Shown here: positions 1-6,963 of the stretch, piece by piece
Layout of the letters: the number at the start of each line of letters is the position of its first letter
Position numbering within the stretch: position 1 is the stretch's first letter
From: Thermoproteota archaeon
GTDB taxonomy: Archaea; Thermoproteota; Methanomethylicia; Culexarchaeales; Culexmicrobiaceae
Length of the DNA: 27,250 nt
Direction of reading: 5' to 3'
NCBI GenBank assembly: GCA_003650625.1
Contig: QMQW01000001.1
Coordinates: forward strand, 1 to 27,250
The notes under the pieces: model-generated
The model's input: only the letters and a program-made list of their open reading frames with translations
What the model was told of the DNA's origin: nothing
Database searches by the model: none
Program-made: the position numbers and the translations under genes

Positions 1-325
1 TAACCAGTTCAGAGTGATAGCAAGATGCACAACTTGTGGTGAAATATTCTTAGATATGCCTCTTGGAGATTTTCTGGAGAAGCATAGTTGGGATGCGGAG
101 ATGCCGGATAGATGGTTTGTTGACGCGGCTAAGCATTGGCTTCTCAATAAAGAGCATGTTATAATTTTTGAGGCTGAAGGGTTACCGGAAGGGTTAGATT
201 TTCCCTCTAATCTTTCTGGCTTGTTTGAGTATTGGAGAAGTGAGAAAATTATTGAGTGGGGGTCTGAGGAGAATATGCTTAGAGAGATTGAGAGATATTT
301 GAAAAATTGCGAGGTGGAAATATAA
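1..325 (+). CDS. Small zinc-binding-like protein, C-terminal part (gene opened by the window edge)
   Basis: This is the rest of the gene that starts at 27075. Joined across the circle it encodes 125 residues. CxxC at residues 27-30, His46 and an HxxxxxxH pair at 63-70 could bind one zinc ion; the remainder is mixed helix and strand with an acidic C-terminus. Read alone, the window offers only a false GTG start at 14 inside the protein; the real ATG has a purine-rich ribosome site upstream. The next gene follows after a short gap on the same strand, so it probably belongs to the plus-strand operon that ends with the recombinase. I do not recognise a family. A DNA-binding or regulatory role is inference. 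Confidence 0.8.
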   Translation, partial: NQFRVIARCTTCGEIFLDMPLGDFLEKHSWDAEMPDRWFVDAAKHWLLNKEHVIIFEAEGLPEGLDFPSNLSGLFEYWRSEKIIEWGSEENMLREIERYLKNCEVEI

Positions 326-352
326 AAAATATTGAAGGGGGTGGATGTGGGA

Positions 353-652
353 ATGGAGAAGTCTTGTTGGATTTGCCGTAGAACAAAAAAGGAGATTTTT
401 GAAGTTTGCAAAAATGTTAAGACGGAGGGCCCTTGTGATGTAATCATCTTTGAAGATGAAAATACAGATCCGTTTGAAATGATTGATATCGGTGGCTATG
501 AAGTTCCTATATGCCCAATTTGCTCATGGGTTATTGGCGAAATATTCTACAGACTGCTCAAAGCAGAGTTAGACATCAGAGAAATAGATGAGATTTTGAC
601 TGTAAATGATGTCAAACGGATTCTGGAGAAACTCGGGCATGACTTTCGTTAG
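353..652 (+). CDS. Small zinc-ribbon-like hypothetical protein
   Basis: Encodes 99 residues from ATG 353. TTG 332 and two GTGs in the same frame are alternatives, but the G-rich site GGGGGTG lies about 9 bases before ATG 353. Cys pairs CWIC near the N-terminus and CPIC around residue 70, with Cys between them, suggest a zinc ribbon. The last 30 residues form a charged helix. It overlaps the recombinase start by 14 bases, which implies translational coupling. Function unknown; a regulatory or accessory role to the recombinase is possible. Confidence 0.8.
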   Translation: MEKSCWICRRTKKEIFEVCKNVKTEGPCDVIIFEDENTDPFEMIDIGGYEVPICPICSWVIGEIFYRLLKAELDIREIDEILTVNDVKRILEKLGHDFR

Positions 653-1292
653 GGTTCAGCGTAAGGATGTGCTTAGTTCGGAAGAAATTGAGGAGATGAT
701 TAGAAGTGCGGATAGCTTAAAGAATGAATATTTCCGTTTACGAGCTAAATGTTTAATTTCTCTTTTTGCAAGCGGTAAGCGTAGAGAAGAAGTTGCAAGT
801 TTAGGCTTGAACGACATATATGTTGACGGGCAATTTCTTTATGTGAGATTTACAGTTGTTAAGAAACGCAAGAAACAGACAATCACCAAGGTTAGAACCA
901 AAAAATATCCATTAAACAGTAGATTCACCCAATACATTTTAGACTACTGGAACTGGATGAAAAAGCATCAACCAGAATGCAAATATCTTTTTCCAAGCAT
1001 CACAAACGTTTTCGGGCAAACCTTAGCATTCCATAAAGATAAACACTTGACAGGAAGACAGATACTCAATATAATTAAGGAGTTAAACCCTAAAGCCTGG
1101 TGCCACCTATTCCGAGAAACCAGAGCCGCAAACGTAATAAGAACCGATCAAGCCAAAGGAAAGCTTGACATATTCACAGTCTACAGGGTAATGTTCAGCC
1201 TTGACCTGGAAAGAGAATCAACAGCATGGAATTACATAAGAAGGTACGCATCTGAAATTGTAAGCCCTGAAGAGGATATAATTGGGAAATAA
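639..1292 (+). CDS. Minimal tyrosine recombinase (catalytic domain only)
   Basis: Cuts and rejoins DNA through a tyrosine-linked intermediate. The 217-residue product shows the family signature: the box I Arg in GKRREEV (residues 46-52), HLFR at 156-159 (box II HxxR) and the probable nucleophile Tyr199 in AWNYIRRY. A Lys-rich beta-hairpin lies near residues 75-89. The usual SAM-like core-binding domain is missing, so it is shorter than XerC/D or phage integrases. ATG 639 is preferred over ATG 606 because it lies about 10 bases after GGAG and removes most of the overlap with the previous gene. It is distinct from the SSV-type integrase at 12170. A palindrome 140 bases downstream (1433-1454) could be its substrate. 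Likely role: dimer resolution or inversion, by inference. Confidence 0.88.
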   Translation: MTFVRVQRKDVLSSEEIEEMIRSADSLKNEYFRLRAKCLISLFASGKRREEVASLGLNDIYVDGQFLYVRFTVVKKRKKQTITKVRTKKYPLNSRFTQYILDYWNWMKKHQPECKYLFPSITNVFGQTLAFHKDKHLTGRQILNIIKELNPKAWCHLFRETRAANVIRTDQAKGKLDIFTVYRVMFSLDLERESTAWNYIRRYASEIVSPEEDIIGK

Positions 1293-1432
1293 AAAATGGC
1301 AAAAAGAGAACCGTATGGACAATTAGAGGGTTTGCTTGCACATTAGCCATTTACACTTATACAAAGGAAAGAAAGCGTTAACTGTTTACTTTCCATTTCG
1401 GATGATTCTTTAATCCCTCCGCATGCCTACTG

Positions 1433-1454
1433 CAAACGGGATATTCCCGGTTTG
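1433..1454. repeat. Imperfect palindrome downstream of the tyrosine recombinase
   Basis: Arms CAAAC-GGGA and TCCC-GGTTTG flank the trinucleotide TAT, with one unpaired G at 1450. The 22-base dyad lies between the recombinase gene and the AT-rich region. It could be a recombinase core site, an initiator-binding site or an RNA hairpin at the transcript end. Confidence 0.6.
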
Positions 1455-1479
1455 TCGGCGCAAAAATGGCTGTGGTTAT

Positions 1480-1500
1480 GTGTGTGAGTGTGTGTGCGTG
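1480..1500. repeat. GT-rich alternating tract with inverted CA partner at 1656-1669
   Basis: An alternating purine-pyrimidine run reads mostly (GT)n. Its end, GTGTGTGCGTG at 1490-1500, is exactly complementary to CACGCACACAC at 1659-1669, so the two tracts form an 11-bp inverted repeat about 158 bases apart around the AT-rich core. Such tracts can form Z-DNA. Low complexity makes a chance match more likely. Confidence 0.5.
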
Positions 1501-1668
1501 CATCTTTTTATTATGCTATATTTCTCTCTAAAGTCTCTAAGTAAGCTTAAATTAATAAATTGCAATATAATATACCCTCCACTAAATAAAATAGAACGAA
1601 CCACCATTTTATATGCCTCTTCTCCATTTAAGCTTTATTCCTCTCTTCAGCCTCTACACACGCACACA

Positions 1669-2010
1669 CTAAACTTTCTCAAGCACCTCCTCCTCTCTAC
1701 TCTTAACTTCAAGAAGCGTCAACTGTCTCAATCTCTTAGCCTCTTCCTTAGCGAATCTATCTATGAAACGCTCTACATGTTCAACCTCAATCCGATAAAT
1801 CGGCTTTCCTTCACGATTTCTTCTGCAAACCTTTAGGAACTCCAAGGTTTCCGTAAGCATCTTCATGTATTTGTTGACGGTTCTATTGTCGGCTCCCATC
1901 TGAATGGCAATCAAGTTTTTAAGGTCTCTTTCGCTTATTTCTAAGTGATAGCCTAAGTCGAACATGGACTCCAGCAACCGTAAACATTTCCTAACAGCAT
2001 TGCTTACCAT
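1669..2010 (-). CDS. Putative winged-helix DNA-binding protein
   Basis: Encodes 113 residues and is the last gene of the long minus-strand operon; it overlaps the RHH-HNH gene by 7 bases. Residues 25-60 read as a helix-turn-helix (ISERDLKNLIA then DNRTVNKYMKML), followed by a strand-like KPIYRIEVE wing and a long charged C-terminal helix. This matches small winged-helix regulators or plasmid initiators of archaea in shape only. The product is basic with an acidic tail. Its position next to the gene-free region could fit a replication or copy-control role, which is speculative. Confidence 0.72.
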   Translation of the reverse strand: MVSNAVRKCLRLLESMFDLGYHLEISERDLKNLIAIQMGADNRTVNKYMKMLTETLEFLKVCRRNREGKPIYRIEVEHVERFIDRFAKEEAKRLRQLTLLEVKSREEEVLEKV

Positions 2011-2555
2011 TCTGATTCCTCCTCAAAATCATAGAGAGCGTCATAATCAAGCTGAATTCCATCCTCTTCGGTTTCCATTAAATTGTGAACTTTTCTATGG
2101 CAACTTGGACATAGAACAGCCAGATTCTCAATGTTATTATTGTATGGGTTTCCGTCTTTATGGTGGACATGCATAGCGCCATATCTACCGCATAATTCGC
2201 ATCTTTCAAGGCTTCTACCATGCATCCGAAGAATTTCGCGGGCTTTCTTGGTTCCAGGATGAAATCTTCTTCTGTTTGGAGGTTTTTTTGGTTTACGCTT
2301 AGGCCACTTTACATGGGCTCTGTCTGGTTCCTCATTTAACGGCTCAGCCTCAAACAACAATTCATCATATAATTCCTCATGGATTACTTGACGAACCAAT
2401 TCGCCTACAGTTTTTCCTTTACATTTAGCCAGTTCTTCAAGTTGCTCTTTTACTGGCTTGGGGATTCTAACTGTTAAAACGCAGTCTTTTCGTTCCCGAA
2501 AAACGCCAGCCTTACTCACCATTTCATGCTTCCTCCTCTTCAAAATCCATGCCAT
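2004..2555 (-). CDS. RHH-HNH endonuclease fusion
   Basis: A 183-residue protein with two domains. Residues 24-62 form a ribbon-helix-helix unit (beta strand VLTVRIPKPV, then two helices ending in VRQVIHEEL). Residues 116-158 form an HNH nuclease: zinc pairs CELC and CPSC, the HVHH-D catalytic block, and NIENL before CPSCH. The basic linker RKPKKPPNRRR joins them. ATG 2555 follows AGGAGG by seven bases and abuts the TAA of the gene upstream. HNH enzymes nick or cut DNA; the RHH would direct binding or self-regulation. Possible roles are homing, superinfection exclusion or genome processing. Confidence 0.88.
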   Translation of the reverse strand: MAWILKRRKHEMVSKAGVFRERKDCVLTVRIPKPVKEQLEELAKCKGKTVGELVRQVIHEELYDELLFEAEPLNEEPDRAHVKWPKRKPKKPPNRRRFHPGTKKAREILRMHGRSLERCELCGRYGAMHVHHKDGNPYNNNIENLAVLCPSCHRKVHNLMETEEDGIQLDYDALYDFEEESEW

Positions 2556-3044
2556 TTATCCTCCTGTCATGTTTACAAAATTGAAGGTTCCAATTATTTC
2601 GGAGTGTGCTTCAATCTGTATGGTTAAATTGCAGTTGATGATTCCGAGGAATATGTTGTTTCCAGTTAGTAACGCTGATTCGCCGTCTCCAAGGAATGTG
2701 GAGTTTTTGATTAGACACCAACGTAGCCTTAGTCTTGTCTTGTTTAATGTAATTATCGAGTTTTCTATAATGCTGTTAGTGAAAGTTATGGTTTTGTTGA
2801 AGCTATAAAGGGTTAAGTTGACGTTTTTAAACCAAGCATCTTCAAATCTAAAGTCATCAGAGAAGGCAAGCGCGCCCCTTGTGTCTCTCATCCAAAACTT
2901 TTCAAGTTCTCCGACTGTTTTTATGACTGTTTTTTCTTTAACAACATATATGTTTAGATAATGTAATGTTTCAATCGTAGCAAGTATTGAAAGAGATACT
3001 GCACAAATTAACAAGCAAACAATACTTAGCCTATTCATTTTCAT
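2556..3044 (-). CDS. Membrane-anchored protein with beta-solenoid-like repeats
   Basis: 162 residues from ATG 3044; a longer open frame reaching 3221 is antisense to nothing but overlaps the previous gene and is rejected. An N-terminal hydrophobic segment (about residues 5-25) acts as signal or anchor. The rest is rich in Asn, Thr, Ile and Phe with short repeating strands such as FTNSIIENS, LTLYSFN and GIINCNLTIQ, typical of right-handed beta-helix rungs (pentapeptide- or pectate-lyase-like). Several N-x-S/T sites fit archaeal N-glycosylation. Likely exposed outside the cell or virion. It overlaps the upstream membrane gene by 14 bases. Confidence 0.75.
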   Translation of the reverse strand: MKMNRLSIVCLLICAVSLSILATIETLHYLNIYVVKEKTVIKTVGELEKFWMRDTRGALAFSDDFRFEDAWFKNVNLTLYSFNKTITFTNSIIENSIITLNKTRLRLRWCLIKNSTFLGDGESALLTGNNIFLGIINCNLTIQIEAHSEIIGTFNFVNMTGG

Positions 3045-3417
3045 CAGCGCCTTTCTCCCCAAGAATTGGTTTAAGTTTTTCAGCCTCCTTCTTTGGCTGG
3101 AACCAGTGCATGTGTAGGAGTATGAGTAGGCATATGGCTCCAACCATGTAGATAAGAAGAAATCCAAGCATAGAGGGGAGTTCAGCATTTGGATATAAGA
3201 AGTAATATATGAAGAAGCCAATGAGATAGGTGAGCCAATTGGCTGTTCCTACGGCCAAAAAGAGCTTTTCTAATTTGACTTTAATAATCTTGGAGAGTAT
3301 TGCAGTTTCGACAAACCATGTTATGAGATAAAACCCGAACAATACAACTGCCTGATCCGGCTTAAACAATTCATTATATGTGGGAACAGTTGTATCCAAC
3401 ACAATCCATTCAATCAT
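3031..3417 (-). CDS. Multi-pass membrane protein, function unknown
   Basis: 128 residues with about four hydrophobic segments: one around VVLFGFYLITWFV, one around LFLAVGTANWLTYLIGFFI, one around GFLLIYMVGAICLLI, and a weaker start. The C-terminal 25 residues are charged and probably cytoplasmic. It starts at ATG 3417, overlapping the stop of the gene upstream. No catalytic motif seen. It lies in a cluster of four small membrane genes after the glycosyltransferase, which suggests an envelope or export function. Confidence 0.78.
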   Translation of the reverse strand: MIEWIVLDTTVPTYNELFKPDQAVVLFGFYLITWFVETAILSKIIKVKLEKLFLAVGTANWLTYLIGFFIYYFLYPNAELPSMLGFLLIYMVGAICLLILLHMHWFQPKKEAEKLKPILGEKGADENE

Positions 3418-3617
3418 TCTGTTTTTCCCCTCCTTTGCATTATATATTGGCGTCTAACCTTGTTGTAGGTAACACTTAACTGCTGAGAAGTAATATCCTC
3501 TAAATGTTTGAATTTACAAAAGCAATGTAATCCTTTTAATGCGAGAAGAATTCTCTCTACATCCATTTCGTTTAAAATTAATTTAATCTTCTTATCTTTT
3601 CTTTGTTCCCTCACCAT
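3414..3617 (-). CDS. Small basic protein, function unknown
   Basis: 67 residues, rich in Lys, Arg and Leu, with a single CFC motif around residue 32. It looks like a helical DNA- or RNA-binding protein, with a predicted helix in MDVERILLALKGLH and a basic C-terminus ending RRQYIMQRRGKTE. It overlaps the neighbouring genes at both ends (26 and 4 bases). No family recognised. Confidence 0.65.
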   Translation of the reverse strand: MVREQRKDKKIKLILNEMDVERILLALKGLHCFCKFKHLEDITSQQLSVTYNKVRRQYIMQRRGKTE

Positions 3618-3837
3618 TCTGTTTTTCCTCCTTGGTTTCTATCCATATGGCTAATAGCATGAAGATGATACACCAACCGAAAACAGAGACAAACCGTTCT
3701 GTTTGGCTGAAGAGTTCTCCATGTAGGAAGAGCCAGATGAGTTCGTGGGTTATGGTTGTGAGGATGCTGGCGATCCAGCAGACAAGAAAGAACTTTATTA
3801 AATCTAAAATTCTAACCTTACTCGATTTTTTCTGCAT
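3592..3837 (-). CDS. Two-helix membrane protein, function unknown
   Basis: 81 residues with a basic N-terminus, a membrane segment around LIKFFLVCWIASILTTI, a short polar loop, and a second segment around FGWCIIFMLLAIWI, then a charged tail. The topology implies both ends inside. It overlaps the next gene by 26 bases and the previous one by 20. The tail ends in Lys/Arg because the ribosome site of the following gene is read through it. Confidence 0.72.
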   Translation of the reverse strand: MQKKSSKVRILDLIKFFLVCWIASILTTITHELIWLFLHGELFSQTERFVSVFGWCIIFMLLAIWIETKEEKQNGEGTKKR

Positions 3838-4114
3838 AGATTATTGTTCCTCCTTTTACGATTATGTGCCACCATCCAGTGGTTAGGTTGATTGCCTGTG
3901 CATAGTTGCTGGCAATAGCATAATCTCCCTGAAAATCGGAAAATTGCCCGCCGCAATCAACTCGCCAAAATTCGCCTTTATAGTTGTAAATGAATGTTAT
4001 GTAGGCGTCTCCTTCTTTCCATACAGTTTCAGGATAAAATACTCCAAAGAAGATTAAAACACCTAATATAAACCCGAACAGGAAAAATCCTAACCGTTCT
4101 ATCCATATATTCAA
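3818..4114 (-). CDS. Anchored small extracellular protein
   Basis: 98 residues from TTG 4114, whose codon overlaps the TGA of the methyltransferase gene; GGAGG lies about 10 bases upstream, which decides this start. Residues 8-28 form one membrane anchor, followed by an aromatic beta-rich domain with one Cys and the motif TTGWWHIIVKGGTIIYA. Probably faces outward. No family recognised; position after the sugar- and methyl-transfer genes suggests a surface role. Confidence 0.72.
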   Translation of the reverse strand: MNIWIERLGFFLFGFILGVLIFFGVFYPETVWKEGDAYITFIYNYKGEFWRVDCGGQFSDFQGDYAIASNYAQAINLTTGWWHIIVKGGTIIYAEKIE

Positions 4115-4527
4115 ATTTTATTCCTCCTTTTTATTGTGATTGTGATGTTGTTTGGTCTGAGAATGAAGGGTGGAATCAAATATTGCCATTCTATCTGTGT
4201 TTTTATTGGTTTCCATTTTTTCCAGTATTTTAGGTGCATAATGTGGAAGTTGCGGTGTGTAGGGTCTTTTTTGGCGTTTCTGCTTAGCCAGTGTGGAACC
4301 TGAATTTCCAGGATTTCGCGTGTTACTCTTAGGAGTTCCTTGATTGCTTTTTCCGGATTTACGGTTTCATGCTCCAATACATGATAGCAGTAAACCTTGC
4401 TGAATTGATTGTTTCTGAAAGGCAAATGGTGAATGTCGCAGACTATGTCCGGCTTGACTTTTCTGTCTATGTCAACGTTTATATCGCCCATTTTTCGGTT
4501 TCCGCATCCAACGTCTAATTCAGTCAT
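4111..4527 (-). CDS. Class I SAM-dependent methyltransferase
   Basis: Transfers methyl from S-adenosylmethionine, target unknown. The 138-residue protein begins directly with motif I (ELDVGCGNRK, residues 3-12), an acidic strand end at VDID, motif II-like DIVCDIHHLPF and the YHVLEH post-motif typical of the Methyltransf_11/Ubi-like fold. It is short for the fold, and the C-terminal strands are reduced. It overlaps the glycosyltransferase gene by 8 bases; the pair probably modifies the same glycan or lipid, as in many viral and surface-sugar clusters. DNA methylation is less likely, since no NPPY-type motif is present. Confidence 0.88.
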   Translation of the reverse strand: MTELDVGCGNRKMGDINVDIDRKVKPDIVCDIHHLPFRNNQFSKVYCYHVLEHETVNPEKAIKELLRVTREILEIQVPHWLSRNAKKDPTHRNFHIMHLKYWKKWKPIKTQIEWQYLIPPFILRPNNITITIKRRNKI

Positions 4528-5323
4528 ATGCCAGCCACCCCTTAAATGTCAAGATGTAGCCTAACAATTGCCTTTTAGAGGCGGTATAATCGCCTGTGCA
4601 AGATAAAATCCAAATTGCCTTGGGAACTGCGAGGATAAACCTTAAAAGAACTGCTTTGAAGCTCCAAATGTTGTATTTATGCATTAAATAGCCATTCAAA
4701 ACTGCATTTGAAACATTCTTTTCAGCAACATTATGGAGGCAATAGGGAGACTCAGTTTTTAAGAATCTGTATCCTTTCCTTATAATCCATCTTCCAATAT
4801 AATCGTCTTCCCAAATGTGTAAATCCTTGGGGATTTTAATGTCTTTTAGAGGTTCGGTTCTGAATAATGTGTCATGAGTCATGCAACGTTTAGAATGTAT
4901 CTGTTTAACCAGAAGCCTCTTTACTGGAACTCGATAAAACTTGCTCATGGCTTTAATGATATTATAGGTGTGTTTTTCAACTGGAATTGCTACGCCCCAA
5001 ATTGCACCTACATCGTCCGCAATCAACCTAACAGCCTTGTCAAACCAACCTTCACATAATATAACGTCACTGTCAACAAACATGAACCATTCTGTTTCTA
5101 CCGCCTCGATGCCTTTCTGTCTTGCAGTCGCCCTGTTCCCACCCGAATCATCAATAACCACTACATTCGGAAACTTGCTTAGAAACTCAACTGTACCGTC
5201 TATGCTCCCTCCATCCACAACAATAAGCCTATTAACAGGAACATTAGCATAAACAGACCTAACACATTCAGCCAAACACGGCTTAAGACTATTCTTCGTC
5301 AAAATAACAACGTCAACCTTCAA
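4520..5323 (-). CDS. Family 2 glycosyltransferase
   Basis: Moves a sugar from a nucleotide donor to an acceptor at the membrane surface. 267 residues from TTG 5323, which overlaps the TGA of the upstream gene and follows AAGGAG by about ten bases; an upstream in-frame ATG at 5440 would lie deep in that gene. GT-A signatures: VVILTKNS at the N-terminus, VVDGGSIDGT (nucleotide binding), FVDSDV (metal-binding DxD) and HIWEDDYIGRW (the ED acceptor motif). The C-terminal hydrophobic stretch may touch the membrane. Likely glycosylates virion or host surface proteins, several of which here carry N-x-S/T sites. Confidence 0.92.
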   Translation of the reverse strand: MKVDVVILTKNSLKPCLAECVRSVYANVPVNRLIVVDGGSIDGTVEFLSKFPNVVVIDDSGGNRATARQKGIEAVETEWFMFVDSDVILCEGWFDKAVRLIADDVGAIWGVAIPVEKHTYNIIKAMSKFYRVPVKRLLVKQIHSKRCMTHDTLFRTEPLKDIKIPKDLHIWEDDYIGRWIIRKGYRFLKTESPYCLHNVAEKNVSNAVLNGYLMHKYNIWSFKAVLLRFILAVPKAIWILSCTGDYTASKRQLLGYILTFKGWLAYD

Positions 5324-5535
5324 TTTCTCTTTCTCCTTTTCGGTTTTTTTGGGGTAGGATATTTTTCTCCGTGAGGCGGAATCTTGAAGTGTTTTCTTAT
5401 TTTGCAGTTTTTTGCGCAGCCAAACTGCGTTTGATGGCAAAAGTTTAGGCAGTAGTAGAGGGCCTGCTGTGGATTTTCAAGAATGAAGGCTCCAGCCTGC
5501 AACGGCAGAAACTCCTTCAAAACCTTAACTTTCAT
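5320..5535 (-). CDS. Small Cys-rich protein with basic tail
   Basis: 71 residues from ATG 5535. Four Cys in YYCLNFCHQTQFGCAKNC plus neighbouring His could bind one zinc or an iron-sulfur cluster. The tail KKPKRRKRN is strongly basic but also encodes the ribosome site of the glycosyltransferase, which it overlaps by 4 bases. Its first bases resemble those of the next upstream gene (ATGAAAGTTAAGG), part of a repeated junction. No family recognised. Confidence 0.75.
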   Translation of the reverse strand: MKVKVLKEFLPLQAGAFILENPQQALYYCLNFCHQTQFGCAKNCKIRKHFKIPPHGEKYPTPKKPKRRKRN

Positions 5536-5717
5536 TTTTCACGCAACAACTCCTCTTCTTCGAGTCTAACTGTTCCAATCATTATTTTTCTGCCGTTTCT
5601 CCATTCGACTGGTCTGCAAACAGCTAAAATTAATTCTCCATCATGCGTTCTGCCAATTTTCACATCATCTTCAGGCTGAAACCTTTTAAGCTTCTCAATT
5701 AATTCCTTAACTTTCAT
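5532..5717 (-). CDS. Small protein, function unknown
   Basis: 61 residues from ATG 5717, which overlaps the stop of the 40-residue gene upstream; an upstream start in this frame would run through that gene. A Leu/Lys helix (KELIEKLKRFQPEDDVKIG) is followed by strands (ELILAVCRPVEW, KIMIGTVRLEEE). The KLKRFQPEDDV pattern occurs in small phage proteins of unknown function. The gene ends in EEELLREK, a repeated junction. Confidence 0.72.
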   Translation of the reverse strand: MKVKELIEKLKRFQPEDDVKIGRTHDGELILAVCRPVEWRNGRKIMIGTVRLEEEELLREK

Positions 5718-5836
5718 TCCTTCAACAACTCCTCTTTTAATCTTTGTTTCAATTCCCATTTGAATAAAGGACAGAAAATGCCATGAGTTAGACAAACCAT
5801 TTTTCCATCTGAAGTTTTTAAAATTTCATGAGTCAT
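5714..5836 (-). CDS. Very small Cys/His protein (40 residues)
   Basis: A short gene filling the gap between its neighbours with 4-base ATGA overlaps on both sides. The product contains CLTHGIFC at residues 15-22, a plausible metal site, and ends in a helix with the tail KEELLKE shared with the upstream gene. Ribosome site GAGGAG lies within the upstream gene. The overlaps and the conserved tail support it; function unknown. Confidence 0.72.
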   Translation of the reverse strand: MTHEILKTSDGKMVCLTHGIFCPLFKWELKQRLKEELLKE

Positions 5837-6090
5837 TCCTTCAATAACTCCTCAAGTTTAACTTGTCTTCTTTTTTTTGCGGTAATTTTTCGCATAAGAG
5901 AAACAGCAATGTTAATATGCTGTTGAATGGCGTCAAGTTGAGCCTCTAACTTCCACAGGCATGGATCGTCAGGTATCGGCTCGTAAAACTCGCATTTTAC
6001 ACAGTTAACTCCTCTACGTTTCGGTTTTAGTTCACGTCTTTTAGGCTTAAACCGTTCCTTAGAAGCATTCAAAATTTCCTTTTCAGTCAC
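5833..6090 (-). CDS. Small zinc-binding-like protein with C-terminal helix
   Basis: 85 residues from GTG 6090. The middle carries CVKCEFYEPIPDDPC, a three-Cys block that resembles the one in the 9398-9598 product (CMECPWRNPC). The N-terminus is basic (RFKPKRRELKPKRR) and the second half is a predicted amphipathic helix ending LEELLKE. It could bind nucleic acid. Overlaps the upstream gene by 8 bases. Confidence 0.74.
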   Translation of the reverse strand: MTEKEILNASKERFKPKRRELKPKRRGVNCVKCEFYEPIPDDPCLWKLEAQLDAIQQHINIAVSLMRKITAKKRRQVKLEELLKE

Positions 6091-6427
6091 TTTTCAACAA
6101 CCTCTTTGCTAAGTCTTTCATTCCAAGAGCATACGCTTCTCTCGCCACATCATCATAATTGCCGCAAAAATCATCCACAATATCCCTTAAACTCTCATAT
6201 TTAGTTGAAGTGTAGACTATTGCCTCTAAATCTCCAATCTTAACCAAGACATAGTTTTGTTTTAGTTGTTGTATGGCTTCTTTTACATCCTCAAGCCAAA
6301 CAGCATATCCTACATTATCTGGATACATACTACAAACTGGTTCTTTGCCTTTAGCTGTTCTTCCATGAAGAAAGGCTTTTAGTTTGAGCCTCTCCTCCAA
6401 CTCACTCCAAACATCATTTTTGCTCAA
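6083..6427 (-). CDS. Hypothetical acidic protein
   Basis: 114 residues with mixed helix and strand (LEDVKEAIQQLK, YVLVKIGDLEAIVYTS, DDVAREAYALGMKDLAKRLL). The C-terminal helix pair resembles dimerising helices of small phage proteins. It contains two Cys but no zinc motif. It overlaps the next upstream gene by 14 bases. I do not recognise a family. Confidence 0.74.
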   Translation of the reverse strand: MSKNDVWSELEERLKLKAFLHGRTAKGKEPVCSMYPDNVGYAVWLEDVKEAIQQLKQNYVLVKIGDLEAIVYTSTKYESLRDIVDDFCGNYDDVAREAYALGMKDLAKRLLKSD

Positions 6428-6779
6428 TTTTAATCACCTTTCTCGGCTCTTTAACCCAGACTTCGCATGGCTCCTTAATTTCAGGCGAAACCACAAAATA
6501 CTCAGTTGTTTTCTTGAATCCATATTTCCTAACAATATACTGCATAACACCAAGCGGAGTAGGAATCTTAATGCCAAACCCTAACTCTTCAATACGCCTT
6601 AACAATCGCTTAAAATTACCTTTTTTCCATTTTTTACTGATAATAAAGCTAATATAGATGTATTTACCTTTCTTCCAGAGCCAACCATCAAATTTATCGC
6701 TTGTAAACCCAAGTTTCTTAGCGAAAGGCGAATCTAACTCAATAATTCCATCTTCAATTTCATCAAAAACATCATTCAT
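6414..6779 (-). CDS. Hypothetical alpha/beta protein
   Basis: 121 residues from ATG 6779, about 12 bases after AGGAGG; a longer frame reaching 7010 is antisense-free but crosses two convincing genes and was cut. The product has an acidic N-terminus, an aromatic strand block (GYIYISFIIS-like, KGKYIYISF), a basic helix KRLLRRIEELGF and strands near the C-terminus. Winged-helix or RNA-binding folds are possible. Function unknown. Confidence 0.72.
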   Translation of the reverse strand: MNDVFDEIEDGIIELDSPFAKKLGFTSDKFDGWLWKKGKYIYISFIISKKWKKGNFKRLLRRIEELGFGIKIPTPLGVMQYIVRKYGFKKTTEYFVVSPEIKEPCEVWVKEPRKVIKIEQK

Positions 6780-6963
6780 GGCTTGTTTTCCTCCTTTTTC
6801 TTTTGTCATGCGGTTTTGTCCGGAGCTTCCGGTGGCATTTCGGGCAGACCGGCAAGCCTCTGCTATTAACTTGTTCTTTGCCTTTCCGAATCCATGTTCC
6901 ACACCAAGGACAATAATAATACCGGCGGTAACGGCTATTCTCAGACAAAACAAACTCAGCCAC
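6772..6963 (-). CDS. Zinc-ribbon protein
   Basis: 63 residues with a clear zinc ribbon: CPWC at residues 18-21 and CPKC at 40-43, spaced by a Lys/Arg/Gly loop. The basic tail KPHDKRKRRK could contact DNA or RNA. Such small ribbons are common regulators in archaeal viruses. It overlaps the next gene by 8 bases and the upstream gene by 8. Confidence 0.82.
   Translation of the reverse strand: MAEFVLSENSRYRRYYYCPWCGTWIRKGKEQVNSRGLPVCPKCHRKLRTKPHDKRKRRKTSHE

Larger units (their letters stand above)
1293..1668. other. Largest gene-free region, between convergent genes; candidate origin or resolution region
   Basis: No convincing gene is present in 376 bases. It holds, in order, an unremarkable stretch, an imperfect palindrome at 1433-1454, an alternating GT tract at 1480-1500, an AT-rich core at about 1501-1650, and a CA tract at 1656-1669 complementary to the GT tract. 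Transcription enters from both sides (recombinase from the left, the end of the long minus-strand operon from the right), so termination must also happen here. Iterated sites plus AT-rich DNA suit an origin, but no replication initiator gene was recognised to support this. Confidence 0.45.

Noticed and set aside
1296..1346. 16-codon open frame after the recombinase
   Set aside because: No ribosome site and no support beyond an ATG; too short to trust.
1423..1836. Plus-strand open frame of 137 codons
   Set aside because: Its second half is antisense to the winged-helix gene and its first half is low-complexity and Ser/Leu-rich; no ribosome site.
3045..3221. N-terminal extension of the beta-solenoid protein
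   Set aside because: Shadow inside the four-helix membrane gene; true signal peptide begins at 3044.
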